In this document: positions 32,606 through 41,105 of the stretch, piece after piece | How positions within the stretch are numbered: the stretch's first letter is position 1 | How the letters are laid out: every line of letters starts with the position of its first letter | Source of the DNA: NC2004 sp050874905 | GTDB lineage: Bacteria; Bacillota; Clostridia; Lachnospirales; Lachnospiraceae | DNA: 64,000 nucleotides | Direction of reading: 5' to 3' | Assembly: GCA_050874905.1 (NCBI GenBank) | Contig: JBNMLP010000001.1 | Span: forward strand, 1-64,000 | Notes under the pieces: model-generated | Seen by the model: only the letters and a program-made list of their open reading frames with translations | Told to the model about the DNA's origin: nothing | Database searches by the model: none | Position numbers and translations under genes: made by a program

Positions 32606-34003
32606 ATGGAAAAGGGTAAAATTGTACAGGTATTAGGACCCGTTGTGGATGTACAGTTTGATAGCGACAGACTTCCGGGAATCAAGGAAGCCCTGACGGT
32701 TGATAACCATGGAAAAACACAGGTGATGGAAGTATCACAGCACATGGGAAATAATGTCGTGCGTTGTATTATTCTTTCTTCCTCCGATGGTTTGACCAAG
32801 GATATGGAAGTCATCGCAACAGGAGATAGTATCAAGGTCCCTGTTGGTAAATCGACATTAGGACGTATGTTTAACGTATTAGGTCAGAACATTGATAATG
32901 AAGAACAGGTAAAAGGAGAGGATCAGTGGAGTATCCACAGAGAGCCTCCGAAATTTGAGGATCAGACTCCGGCTGTTGAGATCTTAGAGACTGGTATTAA
33001 AGTTATTGACCTTCTGGCTCCATATGCCAAAGGTGGTAAGATCGGTCTGTTCGGAGGTGCCGGTGTAGGAAAGACCGTATTGATCCAGGAGCTGATCACA
33101 AACGTTGCTACAGAGCACGGTGGATATTCTGTATTTACCGGTGTTGGAGAGCGTTCCCGTGAAGGTAATGATTTATGGACAGAGATGAAGGAGTCCGGTG
33201 TTATTGAAAAGACTGCTCTGGTATTTGGACAGATGAACGAACCACCTGGAGCACGTATGCGTGTAGCACAGACAGGACTTACGATGGCAGAGTATTTCCG
33301 TGATGTAGAGAATCAGGATGTGCTGCTTTTTATTGATAACATTTTCCGTTTCGTACAGGCAGGTTCCGAGGTATCCGCATTGCTTGGACGTATGCCATCA
33401 GCCGTAGGTTATCAGCCAACGCTGGCAAATGAAATGGGTGAGTTGCAGGAGCGTATCACTTCAACAAAGAGTGGTTCCATTACTTCTGTACAGGCAGTAT
33501 ATGTGCCAGCCGATGACTTAACTGACCCGGCTCCGGCAAACACCTTTACACATTTGGATGCAACTACAGTATTAAGCCGTAAGATTTCTGAGCAGGGTAT
33601 TTACCCGGCGGTAGATCCACTGGAGTCTACTTCCCGTATCTTAGAGCCGGATGTGGTAGGCGAGGAGCATTACAAAGTAGCTCGTGCCGTACAGGAGGTA
33701 TTGCAGCGTTACAAGGAATTACAGGATATCATCTCCATTCTTGGTATGGAGGAGTTAAGTGACGAGGATAAGGTAACAGTATACCGTGCCCGTAAGATTC
33801 AGAAATTCTTATCACAGCCATTCCACGTTGCAGAGAACTTTACCGGTATGCAGGGCAAATATGTGCCACTGAAAGAGACAATCCGTGGATTTAAGGCTAT
33901 CTTAGATGGTGAAATGGATGATTATCCGGAGGCAGCATTCCTGATGGTTGGTACCGTAGAAGATGTGAAGGAAAAAGCAGCAAGTATGACATCAGCAGAA
34001 TAG
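32606..34003 (+). CDS. atpD: F-type ATP synthase subunit beta
   Basis: Beta carries the catalytic sites. The 465-aa protein has P-loop GGAGVGKT, the catalytic Glu in GVGERSREGNDLW, and the DELSEED-like lever as MEELSDEDK. The start ATG has GGAAAGGA upstream. All core segments are intact. Confidence 0.98.
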   Translation: MEKGKIVQVLGPVVDVQFDSDRLPGIKEALTVDNHGKTQVMEVSQHMGNNVVRCIILSSSDGLTKDMEVIATGDSIKVPVGKSTLGRMFNVLGQNIDNEEQVKGEDQWSIHREPPKFEDQTPAVEILETGIKVIDLLAPYAKGGKIGLFGGAGVGKTVLIQELITNVATEHGGYSVFTGVGERSREGNDLWTEMKESGVIEKTALVFGQMNEPPGARMRVAQTGLTMAEYFRDVENQDVLLFIDNIFRFVQAGSEVSALLGRMPSAVGYQPTLANEMGELQERITSTKSGSITSVQAVYVPADDLTDPAPANTFTHLDATTVLSRKISEQGIYPAVDPLESTSRILEPDVVGEEHYKVARAVQEVLQRYKELQDIISILGMEELSDEDKVTVYRARKIQKFLSQPFHVAENFTGMQGKYVPLKETIRGFKAILDGEMDDYPEAAFLMVGTVEDVKEKAASMTSAE

Positions 34004-34014
34004 AGGGATGACGT

Positions 34015-34431
34015 ATGGGAGACACATTTTTACTTGATATCGTTGCAAGCGATCATCAATTTTATAATGGGCCATGTGAAATGTTGGTGTTTCGGTCTTC
34101 GGACGGTGAACACGGTATTTTGCCTGGGCATGAGACCATGGTCTGTGCGTTAGATTCCTGTGAACTGCGTTATCAGGTAGACGGTGAGTGGCGATATGCT
34201 GCTACCAGCATCGGATTTGTGGAGATCACCGGAGAGAAAGTTATTGTGTTAGCAGACACGGTAGAGAATCCGGATGAGATCGACGAAAAACGTGCGCAGG
34301 AAGCAAAACAGCGTGCGGAAGAACGTTTGAAGCAGCGTCAGAGCATGATGGAATATGCAAGATCAAAAGCCGCATTGAACCGTGCAATGGCACGTCTGAA
34401 AGTAACAGAGCGGCGCGGCAAACGTATATGA
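34015..34431 (+). CDS. atpC: F-type ATP synthase subunit epsilon
   Basis: Epsilon caps the shaft and can inhibit ATP hydrolysis. The 138-aa protein has the N-terminal beta sandwich (FRSSDGEHGILPGHETMVC region) and a two-helix C-terminus rich in Arg and Gln (RAQEAKQRAEERLKQRQ). It ends the operon, with a terminator 20 bp later. Confidence 0.95.
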   Translation: MGDTFLLDIVASDHQFYNGPCEMLVFRSSDGEHGILPGHETMVCALDSCELRYQVDGEWRYAATSIGFVEITGEKVIVLADTVENPDEIDEKRAQEAKQRAEERLKQRQSMMEYARSKAALNRAMARLKVTERRGKRI

Positions 34432-34453
34432 TCATAGAAAGATAGAAAACGAA

Positions 34454-34490
34454 AGTCTGGAATACCAAATGGGTTCCAGGCTTTTTTCTT
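34454..34490 (+). terminator. Terminator of the ATP synthase operon
   Basis: AGTCTGGAA pairs with TTCCAGGCT (one G-T) and is followed by TTTTTTCTT. The -35 box of the next gene starts at the following base. Confidence 0.8.
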
Positions 34491-34519
34491 TTGACAAAGA
34501 GGGAATTGCGTGCTACCAT
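34491..34519 (+). promoter_or_regulatory. Promoter of the ZIP transporter gene
   Basis: TTGACA, exactly 17 nt, TACCAT, with TGC before the -10. The predicted start (about 34526) falls in the palindrome at 34524-34545. Confidence 0.82.
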
Positions 34520-34523
34520 AGAA

Positions 34524-34545
34524 AAAGTTAGTCATAACTAACTTT
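34524..34545. promoter_or_regulatory. Palindromic operator over the ZIP gene start site
   Basis: AAAGTTAG-N6-CTAACTTT, a perfect 8-bp inverted repeat placed where a repressor would block initiation. The TTAG/CTAA half-sites recall DtxR/IdeR-type metal-regulator boxes. A closely similar site precedes eno. The regulator gene is not in this window. Confidence 0.65.
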
Positions 34546-34628
34546 GAGAAACAAATAATTGATGTTGCATATATTGAAATAAAATGTTTATGTGTGCGAT
34601 AGAATAGCTGCAAAGAAAGGAGTTTTAC

Positions 34629-35405
34629 ATGCATTTAGCAATTGGATTACTGATTCCGTTTTTGGGAACAACACTTGGTTCTGCGATGGTGTTTTTTTTG
34701 AAAAAGGAAATGAATAAAAAATTAGAAAAGCTGTTGTTAGGATTTGCTTCCGGGGTGATGATCGCAGCGTCCATCTGGTCGCTTCTGCTTCCCTCCATCG
34801 ATATGGCAAAGGAGCAGAACGTGCCTGCCTATATTCCGGCGGCAGTAGGATTTCTTCTGGGAATGGCATTTTTGCTGTTATTAGACAGTGTGATTCCACA
34901 TTTGCATTTAAAGAGCGAAGAGCCGGAGGGAGTAAGATCAGATCTGACGAAGAAAACGATGCTGGTGCTGGCAGTAACATTGCATAACATTCCGGAAGGA
35001 ATGGCAGTCGGTGTTACCTTTGCCGGAGCCTTGCTTGGGCATACCGGGATTACCATGATGGGAGCATTTGCACTGGCGATCGGAATTGCAATACAGAATT
35101 TCCCGGAAGGGGCGATCATTTCCATGCCTTTGTTAAGTGCCGGAAGCACAAAACCGAAAGCGTTCTGGTATGGAATGCTCTCCGGGATCGTTGAGCCGAT
35201 CGGGGCACTGCTTACGATATGGCTGGCAGGGATCATTGTTCCCATTCTGCCGTACTTCTTATCCTTTGCGGCAGGTGCCATGATCTATGTGGTCGTGGAA
35301 GAACTGATCCCGGAATCACAGGCAGGGGCACATTCCAATATTGGAACCGTCGGTGTAGCGATCGGATTTGTGCTGATGATGGTGCTTGATATTGCACTTT
35401 CTTAA
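34629..35405 (+). CDS. ZIP-family metal transporter
   Basis: ZIP proteins import divalent metals such as Zn2+, Fe2+ or Mn2+. The 258-aa protein has about eight helices and the two metal-binding helix motifs HNIPEGMAVG and IQNFPEGAIIS, as in the ZupT/GufA branch. The long loop between helices 3 and 4 has two His (HLHLKSEEPEG). AAAGGAG lies before the ATG. A consensus promoter with a palindromic operator suggests metal-dependent repression. Substrate is not defined by sequence. The DMT gene converges 8 bp away. Confidence 0.9.
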   Translation: MHLAIGLLIPFLGTTLGSAMVFFLKKEMNKKLEKLLLGFASGVMIAASIWSLLLPSIDMAKEQNVPAYIPAAVGFLLGMAFLLLLDSVIPHLHLKSEEPEGVRSDLTKKTMLVLAVTLHNIPEGMAVGVTFAGALLGHTGITMMGAFALAIGIAIQNFPEGAIISMPLLSAGSTKPKAFWYGMLSGIVEPIGALLTIWLAGIIVPILPYFLSFAAGAMIYVVVEELIPESQAGAHSNIGTVGVAIGFVLMMVLDIALS

Positions 35406-35413
35406 AGAGAAGA

Positions 35414-36325
35414 TCATTCAGATGCGGATTTTTTGAGAAAACCCGGAATCTGAGCAAGGATAACAGAGGCAAACACGATCGTACAGCCTAAGATTTCCCG
35501 CCTGCTTAATACTTCGTGTAATACGATGGCGCCTGCAACTACAGCGATGACGGATTCCAAGCTCATCACAATGGAAGCGACGGCTGGTTTGGTATATTTC
35601 TGCCCGACCATCTGCAGGGTGTAGGCAACGCCGCTGGATAAGATACCCGCATAGAAAATGGCAGGAGCTGCAGCGATAATATCTTTGATGACGATCTGTT
35701 CTGTAAAAAGGCATGCGAGCAAAGAGAGTGTTCCGGCAGTCAGAAACTGGATGCAGGACAGCTTGATGCAGTCCGCTTTGTTATAGTGGTCAACGACAAG
35801 GATATGTCCGGCAAAGCAAAAGGCACAGATAAGTCCGAACAGATCTCCGATGTAGATTCCGGAAAAACCATCCTTCAGGCAAAGAAGATACATGCCGCAG
35901 ACGGTTCCGATCACAGAGATCACAACAAAGCCCTGCAGTTTTTTTCCTGCAATGGCAACGATCACTGCGACGATCACCACATAGATCGCAGTAAGGAAAC
36001 CGGAGCGACCTGCCGCTGCTACCTGCTTGGGGTACAGTGAGATGCCGGTCTGTTGTGTAGCCATGGCAAAAAAGAGTACAATGCCGCATAGAATCCCCCC
36101 TTTGACGGGCCAGTTAGAGGGTGCTGCGGCAGTACTTGTTTTTGCCTTTTTTCTTTTATCGTTTAACAGTGCAACGATCAGCAGAAACAAAAATCCCACA
36201 AAGCTTCTGCTGGCATTATAGGTAAACACGCCAAGATGGTCGGAACCGTTCACCTGTGCGACAAACGTGGTTCCCCAGAAAAATGCTGCTGTAAATAAGA
36301 TCAAACTTCCTTTTAAATTCTTCAT
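35414..36325 (-). CDS. DMT/EamA-family transporter
   Basis: A ten-helix drug/metabolite transporter with two EamA repeats; the second repeat begins near residue 160. The 303-aa protein shows LFTAAFFWGTTFVA at the start and the SLESVIAVVAGAIVLHE segment near the end. Substrate is unknown; relatives export amino acids or metabolites. Its ATG overlaps the stop of the upstream NhaC gene (ATGA), so the two are translationally coupled. Confidence 0.88.
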   Translation of the reverse strand: MKNLKGSLILFTAAFFWGTTFVAQVNGSDHLGVFTYNASRSFVGFLFLLIVALLNDKRKKAKTSTAAAPSNWPVKGGILCGIVLFFAMATQQTGISLYPKQVAAAGRSGFLTAIYVVIVAVIVAIAGKKLQGFVVISVIGTVCGMYLLCLKDGFSGIYIGDLFGLICAFCFAGHILVVDHYNKADCIKLSCIQFLTAGTLSLLACLFTEQIVIKDIIAAAPAIFYAGILSSGVAYTLQMVGQKYTKPAVASIVMSLESVIAVVAGAIVLHEVLSRREILGCTIVFASVILAQIPGFLKKSASE

Positions 36326-37890
36326 TGTGCTACCTTCTTCTCCGGATCAGATTCCTGTGTTACATATTTTATGCAGTAGAACGTTAAAATAACAGCGATA
36401 AAACCGAGGCCTAGTGGAACATATACATTCTGTACAAACCCTGCCACGATGTAGGAAAGGCAGGAGATGACAGCAACGACGATCACATAAGGAAGCTGTG
36501 TCGATACGTGGCTGACATGGTTACACTGTGCGCCTGCAGATGCCATGATCGTGGTATCTGAGATCGGAGAACAGTGATCGCCGCATACCGCACCTGCCAT
36601 GCAGGCAGAGATGGAAATGATCATAAGGGTCGGATTTTTATCCTGGAAGGTATCCACTACGATCGGAATTAAAATACCGAAGGTTCCCCATGAGGTTCCG
36701 GTTGCAAAGGCTAAGAATACTGCCACAAGGAAAATGATGGCGGGCAGAGTGCTGACCAGACTGCCGGACATTTCATTTACCAGCCCTGCTACATAATATT
36801 TGGCACCGAGACTGTCGGTCATTGCCTTTAAGGTCCAGGCAAAGGTCAGGATCAAAATGGCAGGAACCATCGCCTTAAATCCCTCTGGAATACATTCGCA
36901 GGCTTTCTTAAAGCGAAGTACACCCCGGATGCGGTAAAAGATAATGGTGATGATCAGGGCGAAGAAGCTTCCGAGCATCAGTCCTACGGATGCGTCACTT
37001 CCAGAAAAAGCGGTGATGAAATCTTTGCCACGGAAGAAATCTCCGGTGTAGAGCATACCGATAATGCAGCAGCCGATCAGAACAAGGATCGGAAATATAA
37101 GATCGATCACTTTTCCTTTTTCATTTGCAAAGTTATATTCTACCGCTTCAAACTGGGCATCCTTAACGGTCATTAAATCCCCATTCATGGCATTTTTTTC
37201 ATGCAGCTTCATAGGACCAAAGTCCACCTTCATCAGCACCATGGTAAACATGGCGGTAATGCTTAACAGCGCATAATAATTGTAAGGAATCGCTTTGATA
37301 AAGATGGAAAATCCATCCTCTCCTTCCACAAAACCGGTAACTGCGGCAGCCCATGAAGAGATCGGCGCAATGATACAGACGGGAGCGGCAGTTGCATCGA
37401 TCAGGTAGGCAAGCTTGGCTCTGGAGATCTTATGACTGTCAGTGACCGGACGCATTACGCTTCCAACAGTAAGACAGTTGAAATAATCATCGATGAAAAT
37501 AAGAATACCTAATACAATGGCGGCGAGCTGGGCTCCTACCCGTGTCTTTATATGCTCACTTGCCCATTTTCCAAATGCGCCAGATCCACCTGCCTCGTTC
37601 ATCAGGCAGACCATGATTCCCAGTATCACTAAAAATACCAGAATTCCAACGTTATAAGGATCGGAAAGTGATCCTACCAGTCCGTCCTGAAAAATATGTG
37701 TGATCGATTTTTCCAGACTGAAACTGCTTGAAAAAATATCTCCGTAAAAGAAGCCGCCGATCACGATTCCTACAAACAAGGAACTGTAGACTTCCTTTGT
37801 AATAAGTGCCAGTATAATGGCAACAAGTGGTGGCAGCAGTGCGGCAAAGGTGGAATACATTTGCGGCACATAGGTAAGAGCCTCATTCAT
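36322..37890 (-). CDS. NhaC-family Na+/H+ antiporter
   Basis: NhaC-type antiporters exchange Na+ for H+, some also for organic acids. The 522-aa protein has about eleven helices, with LIFIDDYFNCLTVGSVMRP and ATAAPVCIIAPISSWAA typical of this family. The frame is open eight codons upstream, but GGAGGAT lies inside that extension, so the start is 37890. It overlaps the downstream EamA-type gene by 4 bp. Together they may serve ion balance and export of a solute. Confidence 0.88.
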   Translation of the reverse strand: MNEALTYVPQMYSTFAALLPPLVAIILALITKEVYSSLFVGIVIGGFFYGDIFSSSFSLEKSITHIFQDGLVGSLSDPYNVGILVFLVILGIMVCLMNEAGGSGAFGKWASEHIKTRVGAQLAAIVLGILIFIDDYFNCLTVGSVMRPVTDSHKISRAKLAYLIDATAAPVCIIAPISSWAAAVTGFVEGEDGFSIFIKAIPYNYYALLSITAMFTMVLMKVDFGPMKLHEKNAMNGDLMTVKDAQFEAVEYNFANEKGKVIDLIFPILVLIGCCIIGMLYTGDFFRGKDFITAFSGSDASVGLMLGSFFALIITIIFYRIRGVLRFKKACECIPEGFKAMVPAILILTFAWTLKAMTDSLGAKYYVAGLVNEMSGSLVSTLPAIIFLVAVFLAFATGTSWGTFGILIPIVVDTFQDKNPTLMIISISACMAGAVCGDHCSPISDTTIMASAGAQCNHVSHVSTQLPYVIVVAVISCLSYIVAGFVQNVYVPLGLGFIAVILTFYCIKYVTQESDPEKKVAQ

Positions 37891-37946
37891 AATGACATAT
37901 CCTCCGTATTTCAAAGTTTCTCAATCGTATTTTACACAATGTTTCT

Positions 37947-37976
37947 ATTGTAGCATATATACTGCTTTTAAAACAA
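37947..37976 (-). promoter_or_regulatory. Promoter of the NhaC-DMT unit
   Basis: Minus strand TTGTTT, 18 nt, TACAAT, with TATGC before the -10 (extended -10). It lies about 57 bp from the start codon. Confidence 0.6.
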
Positions 37977-38114
37977 TGCTATACACGTTATAATGATAAA
38001 AATAATATTTTTCTATTTTGTGCAAGATTTTCTGTGTTGAATTGTTATAGAGAGTAGAGAGGAAAAAATCTCTTATTTATTGTTTTCATGGAAAACAGAC
38101 AGGAGGGGTAAAAA

Positions 38115-38651
38115 ATGCTAATGATGGTGCTTGATACACTAGATGCAGAAGACAAAAGCAAGGCGGAACAGCTAATAACCAGATATCAGGGGCTGCTCTA
38201 TTCCATTGCCTATAAAATGATCGGAAATGAGCATATGGCAGAGGATATTGTCATAGAGGCATGGATCAAAATACTCAGTCATCTGGATTCGGTCGGTGAG
38301 GTAGAGGAAAAACGCACGAAGGGGTTTTTAGTTACGATCTTAGAAAATACGGCGATCAATGAATACAATAAAAACAAGAAAAAATTACAAAGAGAGGTTG
38401 TGATAGAAGAAACGTCTTCTTACTTTGCAGTGGAGGAACAGGCATTTGATCATATGGAGCTGTTGGAATATATTCATGCGATGGAGCGGAGTTACGCTGA
38501 TGTGATGCTTTTATATTATGTACATGGGTATAAGCTGCATGAGATCGGAACCTTGCTGGGGATTTCAGAAGCCACTGCATCAAGAAGATTGAAAAAGGGT
38601 GAGATGCAGATGAAGGAATATTTTTTAGGAGGGGTGCAGTATGAAGAGTGA
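38115..38651 (+). CDS. ECF-type RNA polymerase sigma factor
   Basis: The 178-aa protein has sigma region 2 (YSIAYKMIGNEHMAEDIV, about 34-51) and region 4 with the helix-turn-helix YKLHEIGTLLGISEATASRR (about 138-157). The linker is short, as in ECF sigmas. GGAGGGG precedes the ATG. The next gene overlaps by 11 bp and encodes a membrane DUF4367 protein, the place usually held by an anti-sigma or sensor. Its regulon is unknown; autoregulation is likely, but I could not pick an unambiguous cognate promoter upstream. Confidence 0.88.
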   Translation: MLMMVLDTLDAEDKSKAEQLITRYQGLLYSIAYKMIGNEHMAEDIVIEAWIKILSHLDSVGEVEEKRTKGFLVTILENTAINEYNKNKKKLQREVVIEETSSYFAVEEQAFDHMELLEYIHAMERSYADVMLLYYVHGYKLHEIGTLLGISEATASRRLKKGEMQMKEYFLGGVQYEE

Positions 38652-39390
38652 AACATTTGAGGAGCGGTTGCAGAACGCATTTACCATGTATCAGGATTTT
38701 TGCATGGAACAGATGAATCCTGACGTGGAGCATGTATTTTCCAATTCCTATCAAAAAAAGATCAAAAGGATTTTATGGAGTCAGAAAAAATTTGGAAATC
38801 ATGTCAAAGGTGGTCTGGTTATAAGAAAGATCGCGGCAGCTATTGTTCTTCTTGCCCTGCTTGGCGTTTCTTCCGTTGGAGCAGTACATGCAGCACAGAA
38901 GCTTGGATGGATTGACGGCTGGAATTTTCATTTTATCGGACAAAATGACGATGGGGAATATCAGTTTAAGGCGGAAAAGGGAGAGGATGCAAAAGTCCCT
39001 CAGGCGATCAAAAACGTGGAGCCAACCTACCTTGCCAAAGGATTAGTAGAAAAGGAACGACAGGACAAAAGCATCATAATGAGCGGGGTGAGATGGTCTA
39101 AAAATGACGAGCAGGCCGTGGAATTAGTGAGATGGCTTATGGATGACGAGAGTACCTTTAATGCAGAGAATATGCCAGAGGAGGTCGATAAATTTAAGAT
39201 CAAGGGACACGAAATGACCGTTTATGAATTTGAACCGGGGATGCGCACCATTATGTGGGTCGATCAGGTTTCCCATACGGTGGAGGGACAGGAGATTGCG
39301 TACGATTATCTGTTTCAGATGACTTTTGATCAGGAGCTTGTCCCACAAAAGGAGATCAAAAAAATGATAAAGAGCATGTATGAATCATAA
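38641..39390 (+). CDS. DUF4367 membrane protein, likely partner of the sigma factor
   Basis: The 249-aa product has a cytoplasmic head of about 60 residues, one helix (about 62-82, KIAAAIVLLALLGVSSVGAV) and an extracytoplasmic DUF4367-type domain. The head has no zinc anti-sigma HxxxCxxC motif. The overlap with the sigma gene and the single-pass layout suggest control of that sigma. GGAGGGG upstream fixes the start. The mechanism is inferred from context only. Confidence 0.75.
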   Translation: MKSETFEERLQNAFTMYQDFCMEQMNPDVEHVFSNSYQKKIKRILWSQKKFGNHVKGGLVIRKIAAAIVLLALLGVSSVGAVHAAQKLGWIDGWNFHFIGQNDDGEYQFKAEKGEDAKVPQAIKNVEPTYLAKGLVEKERQDKSIIMSGVRWSKNDEQAVELVRWLMDDESTFNAENMPEEVDKFKIKGHEMTVYEFEPGMRTIMWVDQVSHTVEGQEIAYDYLFQMTFDQELVPQKEIKKMIKSMYES

Positions 39391-39405
39391 AAAGGAGGCG
39401 GTAGT

Positions 39406-39624
39406 ATGATTTATTTACTTTATTTTGTACCATTTATTATTATTGCAGTGGGCTATGTATACTTTTCCGGAAAAGAAGGACGGGAAGAAAAACAGATGCT
39501 GAAATCAATGAGTGAAGAAGAAAAAAGAGAGTATTTCAAAGAGAAAAACAAAGTTCTGGCAGCGCAGCAAAAAGCGATCGCAGCCAAAGGGGCGATACGC
39601 AGTGGCGGTGATATGAGATTATAG
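39406..39624 (+). CDS. Small membrane protein, unknown
   Basis: A 72-aa product with an N-terminal helix (about 2-22, YLLYFVPFIIIAVGYVYF) and a highly charged, probably helical tail (EEEKREYFKEKNK). AAAGGAGGCGG precedes the ATG, a strong site, so I take it as real. I do not recognise the family. It lies between the DUF4367 gene and the decayed ABC transporter, and may be a remnant or accessory part of that system. Confidence 0.6.
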   Translation: MIYLLYFVPFIIIAVGYVYFSGKEGREEKQMLKSMSEEEKREYFKEKNKVLAAQQKAIAAKGAIRSGGDMRL

Positions 39625-39818
39625 TGAGGAAAAAGAATGAAAAGCCGATCGTGAAATATTCCTATGGACAGCAAATGCGGATCATTACTGCATTTGCGCT
39701 GGCGCATCATCCAAAAGTTCTTTTATTAGATGAGTCGACTGCGAATCTTGATCCGGTGTTTTGCCGGGAGTATTTAGATGATCTTCAAACAATGATAAAT
39801 GAAGAGGAGGCGGCAGCG
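39624..39818 (+). pseudogene. Remnant of an ABC transporter ATPase
   Basis: The open frame encodes only the signature and Walker B part of an ABC ATPase: YSYGQQMRI (LSGGQ equivalent), HHPKVLLLDESTANLDP (Walker B and D-loop). Walker A, Q-loop and the later H-loop are absent, so it cannot bind ATP as a normal subunit. A GTGAGG ribosome-like site followed by ATG at 39637 opens a frame that stops after five codons, consistent with an original start now joined out of frame by deletion. The frame runs on into the next gene without a stop. Confidence 0.65.
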
Positions 39819-40259
39819 GTGTTGAAAAAGAAAAACCGTTTCAGCAACGTGATCTGTGTCGGATATTATCTCACGATGCTTGGAGTCATCCTTGTACAGA
39901 TCGCCAGTTTTATGATGAGTAAGGGGCAATCTGCCAAAGGGGGCTGGTGGATTTTAATCTTTTTTGGAACGATGTTTGTTGACACCTATACGGCAGCATA
40001 TGAAAAGAATGGCTTGAACAGTTTTGAAACGTTGTTGCCCTATATTCCGGTTTCTAAAAAGGACTATGACAGGGTGAGAAAACAACATCGACGAAGAGCG
40101 TTATATTATATTGCTCCTTTGGCGATGCTTTACTTTGCCGTACTCATTTATGGCATGATACGCTGGCATCGTGTGGTATTTCGTATTTTTTATGTTTTGG
40201 TTGTCATTGCGGGGATTGTGTTATTGGAACTGTTTGGTCCGGCCAGACCGGTGCGTTAG
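39819..40259 (+). CDS. Membrane protein, possible remnant of an ABC-2 permease
   Basis: About 146 aa with four predicted helices. The start is GTG 39819 or TTG 39822 with GAGGAGG eight bases upstream; the frame also continues from the ATPase remnant, so a fused product is possible. The segment LLPYIPVSKKDYDRVRK resembles the conserved loop of ABC-2 permeases of short lantibiotic/drug exporters. At this size it is shorter than such permeases and may itself be truncated. Function unknown. Confidence 0.55.
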   Translation: MLKKKNRFSNVICVGYYLTMLGVILVQIASFMMSKGQSAKGGWWILIFFGTMFVDTYTAAYEKNGLNSFETLLPYIPVSKKDYDRVRKQHRRRALYYIAPLAMLYFAVLIYGMIRWHRVVFRIFYVLVVIAGIVLLELFGPARPVR

Positions 40260-40265
40260 TGATGA

Positions 40266-40294
40266 TTGACTTCTGTTTTTCTATACGTTAGGAT
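40266..40294 (+). promoter_or_regulatory. Promoter before the 40380 gene
   Basis: TTGACT, 17-nt spacer, TAGGAT, about 85 bp before the start codon. Confidence 0.5.
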
Positions 40295-40379
40295 ACGGAT
40301 AAAGACAGGTAAGAGAATCCTCTTATCAATTACAATAGGAAGAATTTTGAGCAATAGCATAACAAGGAGAAGAACGATC

Positions 40380-40799
40380 ATGTCATACACACCAAACGAT
40401 ATTTACAAGTATATTATGGAATCGGGGAAGGAAGCGGATGTTTTACAGGCGATCCTGTTCCAGAAACAGAAATTTTCCATCGCAGAGATCACGGATAAAA
40501 AGTTCCGGATCAAAGAAAATAATGAAGTGACATTTATTTCTAAAAACTATAAGCTCCATGTGCCGGTCACGGATGATGATATTATAACAGCCGTGCTCAA
40601 TGGTCTGTATGTGAGTGCGTTTATCTCAAGATACAAGGAGGAGTACAACGTACATTTTTTAGTGCATGCTTATCCGGAAACGAAGAAAGCGCAGTTTGAA
40701 GATGCAATCTTAAAGGAAGTTGTGCGCTACATGATCATGATGACGATCGTGCGGCTTCGGCTCGACACGCCGCAAAAGGTGAAGGACTATTTAAAGTAA
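40380..40799 (+). CDS. Conserved-looking cytoplasmic protein, unknown
   Basis: A 139-aa soluble protein starting MSYTPNDIYKYIM, with no membrane helix or signal. I do not recognise a family. The upstream part of the open frame is Arg/Ile-rich and lacks a ribosome site; AAGGAG before ATG 40380 supports this start. It is 12 bp before the DUF997 gene and might be cotranscribed with the panF pair, but the long leader has its own promoter. Confidence 0.65.
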   Translation: MSYTPNDIYKYIMESGKEADVLQAILFQKQKFSIAEITDKKFRIKENNEVTFISKNYKLHVPVTDDDIITAVLNGLYVSAFISRYKEEYNVHFLVHAYPETKKAQFEDAILKEVVRYMIMMTIVRLRLDTPQKVKDYLK

Positions 40800-40811
40800 A
40801 GGAGAGTACAT

Positions 40812-41105
40812 ATGGAAAGCGAGAAAAAAGATATGGTGAAATTAACAAAGGAAGAAAAGCATAAGCAGTGCGTAAAAGAGATCAAAGCAACGCTTATCGT
40901 AGTATTTATCTGCTTTTTGTGGCATGTGCTGACTGCCTTTTTACTAAATGGCTCCGGATGGGTGATCTTTCATATGCCGGCATGGTTTTTCGTATCGGTA
41001 TTTGGAACGGTGGTGCTTGCGATTATTGGAGTGTTCTGGCTGCTGAACGATGTGTTTATCGATTTTTCTTACGAGGAAGAAGAGGAGGATGAGGAAAATG
41101 AATAG
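40812..41105 (+). CDS. DUF997/YhdT-family small membrane protein
   Basis: This 97-aa protein has two helices (about 24-44 and 58-80) and a very acidic tail (EEEEEDEENE). It matches the YhdT/DUF997 family, normally encoded directly before panF, and may assist that symporter. It overlaps panF by 8 bp. GGAGAG precedes the ATG. Confidence 0.85.
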   Translation: MESEKKDMVKLTKEEKHKQCVKEIKATLIVVFICFLWHVLTAFLLNGSGWVIFHMPAWFFVSVFGTVVLAIIGVFWLLNDVFIDFSYEEEEEDEENE

